Assembly (NCBI GenBank): GCA_003231035.1
Contig: QIHU01000583.1
Span: forward strand, 1-9,808
Reading direction: 5' to 3'
From: Acidobacteriota bacterium
GTDB taxonomy: Bacteria > Acidobacteriota > Thermoanaerobaculia > Multivoradales > SZUA-115
DNA length: 9,808 nt
Positions within the stretch are counted from its first letter, which is position 1, and every line of letters starts with the position of its first letter. Position numbers and translations under genes: made by a program. Below are positions 5,479 to 9,808 of the stretch, piece by piece. Below the pieces are notes generated by a model. It saw nothing but the letters and a program-made list of their open reading frames with translations, was not told where the DNA came from and searched no databases.

Positions 5479-7017
5479 TCAAGAGAAGATCTTGAACCAC
5501 CAGGCGAACAGCTTCTTGACGGTGGGGGTCAGCGAGCCGCGCCGGTAGAGGTCGGCGATCTTTTTTATCACTTCTCCCTGGGTGGGGTAGGGATGAATCA
5601 CCGAGGCGATCTTGCTCAGGCCGATGTTGTGGGTCACCGCGAGGCAGAGCTCGCCGATCATGTCGCCGGCATGGGCCGCGACCATGGTCGCTCCCAGGAT
5701 CTGGTCAGTGCCCTTCTTCAGGTGGACGCGAAGAAAGCCGGCGTCCTCGCCGTCGAGCAGGGCGCGATCGACATCGTCGAAGGGGATGGTCAGGGTGTCG
5801 ACTTCGAGCCCCTGTTCGGTGGCATCTTTTTCATACATGCCGACGTGAGCGATCTCCGGGCTGGTGTACGTGCACCACGGGATGGTCAACGCACTGCTCT
5901 TGGCGCGGCCAAAGAAGAGGGCGTTTTGCAAGACGATGCGAGCCTGGGCGTCGGCGGTGTGGGTGAACTGGTATTTGCTGGCAATATCGCCCGCGGCGTA
6001 GATCCGCTTGTTGCTGGTGCACAGCCGGTCGTCGACCTGCACGCCCCGCTTGCCGTACTCGACCCCCGCCGCTTCCAGTCCCAGGCCGTTGGTGTTGGGA
6101 GCTCTGCCGACCGCGACCAATAGTTGGTCGGCGGCGACCTCGAACTCTTCGCCATCGCGATCGAGGTGGACTATGGCACCGCCGTCGCCCCCCTCGACCT
6201 TCCGCTGCTCTACCCGGAGGACCTTGACTCCGAGCTCCAGGTGGACACCGTCTTCGACCATCGCCTGCTGGACCACGGCGGCGGCGTCCTTGTCCTCGCG
6301 AATGAGTACCTGCGGCGCCATGTCGATGAGGGTGACTTGGGAGCCGAGGCGGGCGAAGGATTGCGCCATCTCGCAGCCGATGGGGCCGGCACCGATGACG
6401 GCGAGCTTCTGGGGCACCTCGGTCAGCGAGAAGATGGTCTCGTTGGTCAGGTAGTCGACCTCGGCGAGGCCGGGAATCGGCGGCGCCGCGGCGCGGGCAC
6501 CGGTGGCGATGACGGCACGGCGGAAGCGCAGCCGGTGGCCGGCGACCTCGACCGCGTCGGCGGCGACGAAGCGGCCCGAGCCGATGAAGACGTCGATGCC
6601 TAGGTCGCTGAACCGCTGGACCCCGTCGACCTTGCTGATGTCCGCTCGGATACGGCGCATGCGGCGCATCGCCTTGCCGAAGTCGCCCTCACCAGTGATG
6701 GCGGGGGCGCCGAAGTGTTCCGCTGCTGTCGCCGCCTCTTTCCATGCCCGCGCGGCGCGGATCACCCCTTTGGAGGGCACACACCCGACATTGAGGCAGT
6801 CGCCGCCCATCAACTCGCGTTCGACCAGGGCCACCTTGGCGCCCAGTCCAGCGGCTCCCGCGGCGCTGACCAGGCCGGCGGTGCCGGCGCCGACCACCAC
6901 CAGGTGGTACTTGTCGGCGGGCTCGGGGTTGACCCAGTCGGGCGGATGGACGTTGGCGATCAGCCGCTCGTTGTGCTCGTCTTGGGGAAGCATCGGGTGG
7001 GCTAGTGGCTCAGCCAT
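5479..7017 (-). CDS. FAD-dependent pyridine nucleotide-disulfide oxidoreductase (mercuric reductase/lipoamide dehydrogenase-like), substrate unknown
   Basis: This is a 512-residue two-dinucleotide-binding flavoprotein. It has an FAD-binding GAGTAG (43-48), a redox-active disulfide CLNVGC (C74, C79), an NAD(P)H-binding GAGPIG (209-214), a second FAD motif YAAGD (340-344), and a C-terminal dimerisation domain. That domain carries HPYPTQGE (475-482), where lipoamide dehydrogenases have HxHPTxSE. Tyr477 thus replaces the usual catalytic His. The C-terminal vicinal cysteines and N-terminal HMA domain of true mercuric reductase are absent, so annotation as MerA or Lpd would mislead. An extra N-terminal stretch of about 35 residues precedes the Rossmann fold. 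I chose ATG 7017 because AAGGAG sits seven bases upstream; the frame is open to about 7116, but that stretch is coding sequence of the upstream gene. The ATG overlaps the TVP38 stop by eight bases. The family often neighbours or is fused to TVP38 proteins, hinting at membrane-associated redox work. Confidence 0.93.
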   Translation of the reverse strand: MAEPLAHPMLPQDEHNERLIANVHPPDWVNPEPADKYHLVVVGAGTAGLVSAAGAAGLGAKVALVERELMGGDCLNVGCVPSKGVIRAARAWKEAATAAEHFGAPAITGEGDFGKAMRRMRRIRADISKVDGVQRFSDLGIDVFIGSGRFVAADAVEVAGHRLRFRRAVIATGARAAAPPIPGLAEVDYLTNETIFSLTEVPQKLAVIGAGPIGCEMAQSFARLGSQVTLIDMAPQVLIREDKDAAAVVQQAMVEDGVHLELGVKVLRVEQRKVEGGDGGAIVHLDRDGEEFEVAADQLLVAVGRAPNTNGLGLEAAGVEYGKRGVQVDDRLCTSNKRIYAAGDIASKYQFTHTADAQARIVLQNALFFGRAKSSALTIPWCTYTSPEIAHVGMYEKDATEQGLEVDTLTIPFDDVDRALLDGEDAGFLRVHLKKGTDQILGATMVAAHAGDMIGELCLAVTHNIGLSKIASVIHPYPTQGEVIKKIADLYRRGSLTPTVKKLFAWWFKIFS

Positions 7018-7753
7018 GGTGGGGCTCCTTAGTGGCTTCGGCCGCGCTGGTTTCTTCGTCGATAGCGGAGTCGAGAGCTTGTTTCGCCTTCTTGGTGACC
7101 AGGCCGACCACCACAACGGTAGCCAGCAGGCCGACGACCGTCACGGTCCACTCGAGCGGAGTCTTTCCCGTTTGGTCGGCGAGCGAACCGATGTAGACAT
7201 AGACCAGTGTGCCCGGGAGCATGGCGAATGAGGCTAGAAGATAGGGTAAGAATTTGACCCCGGTCAAACCGAGTGCATAGTTCAGCAAGTTGAAGGGGAA
7301 GAACGGCACCAGGCGCAAGAGGGCGACCATCTTGCCGCCGTCGCGGCCGATGGCTCGGTCGATCTGGGCGAAGCGAGGATAGCCTTCGAGCTTCTTCTCG
7401 ATGGCGCCGCGGGCCAGGTAACGAGCGATCAGAAAGGCCAGGCAGGCTCCGATAGTGGCGCCGACGAACGAGTAGAGCGCTCCCCAGCCGATGCCGAATA
7501 TCGTGCCGGAGGCGAGAGTGAGCGCGGAACCAGGAATGAAGGCCACGGTGGCGACGGCGTAGCCGAGGATGAACGCCACAGGTGCCCAGACCCCTAGACC
7601 ATCGACCCAAGTCTTGAACTGCTCAACATAGGGAGCGGCGAAACGGCCGAGAAAAAAGAGTGCAACGAGCGCGGCCAAGACGACGACGATCTTGACCGCG
7701 ATCTGTATTTTGGACGAACCTTTCGATTCGGGTTGGGAGCTTGGAGCTGCCAT
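7010..7753 (-). CDS. TVP38/TMEM64 family (SNARE-associated, DedA-like) inner-membrane protein
   Basis: This 247-residue integral membrane protein has a hydrophobic helix at 17-36, a second near 56-75, and the family core FIPGSALTLASG...FG...GA..G (72-102) leading into a re-entrant/transmembrane region to about 112. The second conserved block, RLVPFFPFNLLNYALG (147-162), is followed by hydrophobic segments at 166-190 and 201-219, then a charged cytoplasmic tail. DedA/TVP38 proteins are implicated in lipid scrambling or envelope homeostasis; the precise role of this one is not known. ATG 7753 is chosen because AAGGAG lies five bases upstream (7759-7764). The frame is open to 7858, but that extension is Arg-rich and has no ribosome site. 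It is the first gene of a two-gene operon with the flavoenzyme, which it overlaps by eight bases. Confidence 0.93.
   Translation of the reverse strand: MAAPSSQPESKGSSKIQIAVKIVVVLAALVALFFLGRFAAPYVEQFKTWVDGLGVWAPVAFILGYAVATVAFIPGSALTLASGTIFGIGWGALYSFVGATIGACLAFLIARYLARGAIEKKLEGYPRFAQIDRAIGRDGGKMVALLRLVPFFPFNLLNYALGLTGVKFLPYLLASFAMLPGTLVYVYIGSLADQTGKTPLEWTVTVVGLLATVVVVGLVTKKAKQALDSAIDEETSAAEATKEPHHG
7025..7030 (-). promoter_or_regulatory. Ribosome binding site that fixes the flavoenzyme start
   Basis: AAGGAG on the minus strand lies seven bases before ATG 7017, within the last codons of the TVP38 gene. It favours the 512-residue form over the 545-residue reading that starts at 7116. Confidence 0.85.
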
Positions 7754-7758
7754 GCTGT

Positions 7759-7764
7759 CTCCTT
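7759..7764 (-). promoter_or_regulatory. Ribosome binding site that fixes the TVP38 start
   Basis: AAGGAG on the minus strand is five bases before ATG 7753. It excludes the longer 282-residue reading from 7858 as the likely product. Confidence 0.8.
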
Positions 7765-7782
7765 CGTTGTGCACCGCGACTG

Positions 7783-7797
7783 GCCGCCGGGGGCGGC
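7783..7797. other. GC hairpin in the leader region of the TVP38 operon
   Basis: GCCGCC-GGG-GGCGGC forms a six-pair stem about 19 bases upstream of the TVP38 ribosome site, in the 134-base gap between the small membrane gene and TVP38. No T-run follows on either strand. It could slow ribosome loading or separate the transcripts, or be chance. I see no convincing promoter in this gap. Confidence 0.2.
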
Positions 7798-7887
7798 GAA
7801 CCATGTCTCGCACACAGGTACGGTAGCCGGACCGTGGCGGTTCTGTACGGCGATTCAACGCCGCCGGTTGGCCGTTTTCTCAGCCGG

Positions 7888-8193
7888 TTAGGCCGCGGTC
7901 CACAACGCCGCGGCGAGCAGCACCCCGCCCATGCCGACCAGCGTGCCGCCGACCGCGGCGAGAATTCCCCACAAGGTGCCCGCCTTGGCCGTTTTGCCGA
8001 GGATTAGCAGGCTGCTGAGGCAGATCGCTAGCTGGACTCCGGCGAAGAGCCAGACGGTCGAGCCATCACCCGACTGGGCGGACTTCCAATTGGCGCCGGT
8101 CAACGCGACTCCGATCACCGCGACGGCGATCGCCACCAGGTCCCAAAAGGTCAGCTTGGGTAGGCTGATCTCAGACAATGAGAGCTTGAGCAT
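7888..8193 (-). CDS. Small hypothetical membrane protein with three predicted helices
   Basis: I do not recognise this 101-residue protein. It begins with a short amphipathic stretch (MLKLSLSEISLPKLT), followed by three hydrophobic segments at about 18-35, 47-65 and 73-98. A Gly/Ser-containing loop (40-45) separates the first two and a Lys-Ala turn (67-71) the last two. It has no catalytic motif and one cysteine within a helix. ATG 8193 is preferred because GGAGGAA (8203-8209) lies nine bases upstream; TTG at 8223 would add ten residues but lies on the far side of that site. The gene is read divergently from glnA and 134 bases ahead of the TVP38 operon. It could be co-transcribed with that operon, but the gap is long and no shared function can be argued. 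The hydrophobic pattern and ribosome site support a real gene. Confidence 0.7.
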   Translation of the reverse strand: MLKLSLSEISLPKLTFWDLVAIAVAVIGVALTGANWKSAQSGDGSTVWLFAGVQLAICLSSLLILGKTAKAGTLWGILAAVGGTLVGMGGVLLAAALWTAA

Positions 8194-8246
8194 GGGCTCC
8201 GGTTCCTCCCCAGGAATAGGCAATCAACAGAGGTTTGATGGCCTGG

Positions 8247-8255
8247 ATCCTAGCA
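8247..8255 (-). promoter_or_regulatory. Possible extended -10 element for the small membrane gene
   Basis: Minus-strand TGCTAGGAT lies 53 bases upstream of ATG 8193. TAGGAT matches four of six TATAAT positions and has the TG extension. No -35 is apparent at 16-18 bases. It is nearly identical to TGCTAGGGT at 1939-1947 upstream of the Cys-rich gene. Confidence 0.3.
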
Positions 8256-8408
8256 CACTAGAGAGTGAACGCACGGAGCTCGGAGGTGGTCTCCCAGTGG
8301 CTCCGGCGAGGTTCGAGGAGAGGGTGACGATCTCTCGCTGTGAGATTAAGGTGACTGTGGTTTCCTGCAAGATATGTGTGAAATATTAGTCATTTCTCGG
8401 AAAAACTC

Positions 8409-8437
8409 TTGAAATCGACGCGAGTGATCTCTACAAT
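8409..8437 (+). promoter_or_regulatory. Strong sigma-70-type promoter of glnA
   Basis: TTGAAA (8409-8414) and TACAAT (8432-8437) are separated by exactly 17 bases, each matching five of six consensus positions. An AT-rich stretch at about 8370-8408 precedes it and could act as an UP element in this GC-rich genome. Transcription would start near 8444, giving a leader of about 36 bases. No sigma-54 GG/GC element was found. The remainder of the 286-base divergent spacer (8194-8479) shows no other gene or obvious operator. Confidence 0.8.
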
Positions 8438-8469
8438 CCGCCAAACGGTCCATTTCAACAGGTCACTAC

Positions 8470-8475
8470 GGAGGT
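8470..8475 (+). promoter_or_regulatory. Ribosome binding site of glnA
   Basis: GGAGGT stands four bases before ATG 8480. It is a near-perfect anti-16S match and fits a highly expressed gene. Confidence 0.85.
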
Positions 8476-8479
8476 CGCG

Positions 8480-9808
8480 ATGAATCGAGACGAAATCCTC
8501 AAGAGAGTCGAAGCCGAGAAGGCTCACTTCATGCGTTTGCAGTTCACCGACTTGATGGGGACGATCAAGAATGTAGAGATTCCGCGCAGTCAGTTCGAGA
8601 AAGCGCTCGATGGACAAATCATGTTCGACGGCTCGTCGATCGAGGGTTTTACCCGGATTGAGGAATCGGACATGCTGCTGGTGCCCGATCCTTCGACCTT
8701 CCAAGTCAACCCGTGGAGCAACCCGGACGGCTCGAAGGTAGCGCGGATGATCTGCGACGTCTACCTGCCGGACGGCTCAGCCTTCGCCGGGTGTCCGCGG
8801 CTGGCCTTGAAGCGGCAGGTGGAACGGGCCGCCAAGATGGGCTACACCATGGTGGCCGGGCCGGAGGCGGAGTTCTTTCTCTTTCGCACCGACGAGAAGG
8901 GCAACCCGCTGCTCGATACCCACGACGTGGGTGGCTATTTCGATTTGACCCCGGTCGACATGGGGGAGCATTGTCGGCGCGACATCGTCTTGGTACTCGA
9001 AGCAATGGGCTTCGAAGTCGAAGCGGCGCACCACGAAGTGGCGCCGGGGCAGCACGAGATCGACTTCAAATACGGCGACGTGCTGCCGACGGCCGACAAG
9101 GTTTCGACCTTCCGCTTCGTGGTCAAGAAGGTCGCGGTGGAGCACGGCCTGCACGCCACCTTCATGCCCAAGCCGCTGTCCGGGGTCAACGGTTCGGGAA
9201 TGCATGTCCATCAGAGCTTGCTGGACAGTGCTGGCAATAACTCCTTCTACGACGAGGGGGCTGCGCGGCAGCTCTCTAAGGTGGCGTTGGGCTATATCGG
9301 TGGAGTGCTCAAGCATGCTCCCGGCTTTGTCGCTCTCACCAACCCGTTGATCAACTCCTACAAACGGCTGGTCCCCGGCTACGAGGCGCCGACCAATATC
9401 TCGTGGTCTGAAAAAAACCGCAGCCCGATGGTGCGCGTCCCCGCCAAGCGCGGCATGTCCACCCGTTGCGAGGTTCGCGTCCCTGACCCCGCCTGCAATC
9501 CCTACCTAGCGATGGCGGCGATGATGGCTGCCGGCCTGGAAGGGGTCGAGCATGGCTACGATCCGGGCAAGCCGGTCAACAAGAACATCTTCGCCATGAG
9601 CCAGCGCGAGAAGAAGCGCTTGAAAATCGCTCAACTCCCGCCCAGCCTGTCGGAAGCACTGGATGCGCTCGAAAAGGACAAAGTGATTCGTCAGGCGTTG
9701 GGCGACCATATCTTCGAACACTACGTGGCCGCCAAACGACGGGAAGTCTCCGAGTATCTGATCCACGTCCATCCGTGGGAGCAGGATCGATATCTGACCT
9801 CCTTCTAG
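8480..9808 (+). CDS. glnA: Glutamine synthetase, type I alpha
   Basis: GlnA is a cytoplasmic dodecameric enzyme making glutamine from glutamate, ammonia and ATP, the main entry of ammonia into metabolism. The 442-residue length and sequence match the GSI-alpha branch (B. subtilis GlnA, 444) rather than the adenylylated beta form of about 470. Landmarks are DGSSIEGF (50-57, Asp50 loop), metal ligands E129, E131, E186 and E193, MHVH (H242), the flap Glu302 in GYEAP, NRSP (R314), and the ending HPWEQDRY. R59 in TRIEESD corresponds to B. subtilis Arg62, important for feedback inhibition by glutamine. The position equivalent to the adenylylation Tyr is Phe371 (KNIFAMS), so control by GlnE is not expected. 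The stop codon is the last codon of the window, so the gene is complete. It stands alone behind its own promoter, divergent from the small membrane gene. Confidence 0.98.
   Translation: MNRDEILKRVEAEKAHFMRLQFTDLMGTIKNVEIPRSQFEKALDGQIMFDGSSIEGFTRIEESDMLLVPDPSTFQVNPWSNPDGSKVARMICDVYLPDGSAFAGCPRLALKRQVERAAKMGYTMVAGPEAEFFLFRTDEKGNPLLDTHDVGGYFDLTPVDMGEHCRRDIVLVLEAMGFEVEAAHHEVAPGQHEIDFKYGDVLPTADKVSTFRFVVKKVAVEHGLHATFMPKPLSGVNGSGMHVHQSLLDSAGNNSFYDEGAARQLSKVALGYIGGVLKHAPGFVALTNPLINSYKRLVPGYEAPTNISWSEKNRSPMVRVPAKRGMSTRCEVRVPDPACNPYLAMAAMMAAGLEGVEHGYDPGKPVNKNIFAMSQREKKRLKIAQLPPSLSEALDALEKDKVIRQALGDHIFEHYVAAKRREVSEYLIHVHPWEQDRYLTSF

Noticed and set aside
5479..7017. Mercury resistance gene (merA)
   Set aside because: There is no HMA domain, no C-terminal vicinal cysteines, and no merR, merT or merP nearby.
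7018..7116. Longer N-terminus for the flavoenzyme (start at 7116)
   Set aside because: The extra 33 residues are Arg/Lys/Pro-rich and come from TVP38 coding sequence read in another frame. ATG 7017 has a strong ribosome site.
6503..7231. A 242-codon + strand open frame opposite the flavoenzyme and the TVP38 3' end
   Set aside because: It has an Arg/Ser/Pro-rich composition typical of an antisense shadow, crosses the overlap of two secure genes, and has no family motif.
7754..7858. Longer N-terminus for TVP38 (start at 7858)
   Set aside because: There is no ribosome site, an Arg-rich non-conserved-looking stretch would precede the first helix, and AAGGAG directly precedes ATG 7753.
8194..8479. 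Sigma-54 or NtrC-type control of glnA
   Set aside because: No GG-N10-GC element was found in the spacer, whereas a near-consensus sigma-70 promoter is present.

Overview
This GC-rich window is chromosomal and has no mobile-element, CRISPR or RNA-gene signal. It carries nine protein genes, the first cut by the left edge. The SdhA/SdhB sequences are the long-spacer, Bacteroidetes-like (non-E. coli) form. They sit beside an alpha-type glutamine synthetase, a tandem PilZ protein, a TVP38 plus flavoenzyme operon, and a secreted protein built of carboxypeptidase-regulatory-like repeats. That mix is reminiscent of Acidobacteriota (for example Thermoanaerobaculia-like lineages). The taxonomic guess is inference only; the sequence has no marker that settles it.

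Left part, + strand: the 3' half of sdhA (1-1056) overlaps sdhB (1056-1817) by one base, so these are the last two genes of a succinate dehydrogenase/fumarate reductase operon. After a 170-base gap come a small, cysteine-rich exported protein with a nine-glycine linker (1988-2368) and a 786-residue exported protein of repeated beta-sandwich-like modules (2368-4728). The second overlaps the first by one base. I do not recognise either beyond fold-level similarity. This coupled pair is the least explained part of the window.

Middle, - strand: a two-domain PilZ protein (4732-5418) converges on the 786-residue gene with only three bases between stop codons. Further right is a two-gene operon read leftward: a TVP38/TMEM64 (SNARE-associated/DedA-like) membrane protein (7010-7753), then an FAD-dependent pyridine nucleotide-disulfide oxidoreductase (5479-7017). 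The two overlap by eight bases. Upstream of them is a small three-helix membrane protein (7888-8193) of unknown function.

Right end, + strand: glnA (8480-9808, complete), encoding GSI-alpha glutamine synthetase, has a very good sigma-70-type promoter (TTGAAA-17-TACAAT) in the 286-base divergent spacer.

Functionally the window joins core respiration (Sdh) and nitrogen assimilation (GlnA) with envelope and signalling genes. Nothing in it amounts to a clear new defence or mobile system. The best leads for something undescribed are the Cys-rich/Gly-linker protein with its coupled repeat-domain partner, and the TVP38-flavoenzyme pair, whose redox partner and substrate are not evident from the sequence.
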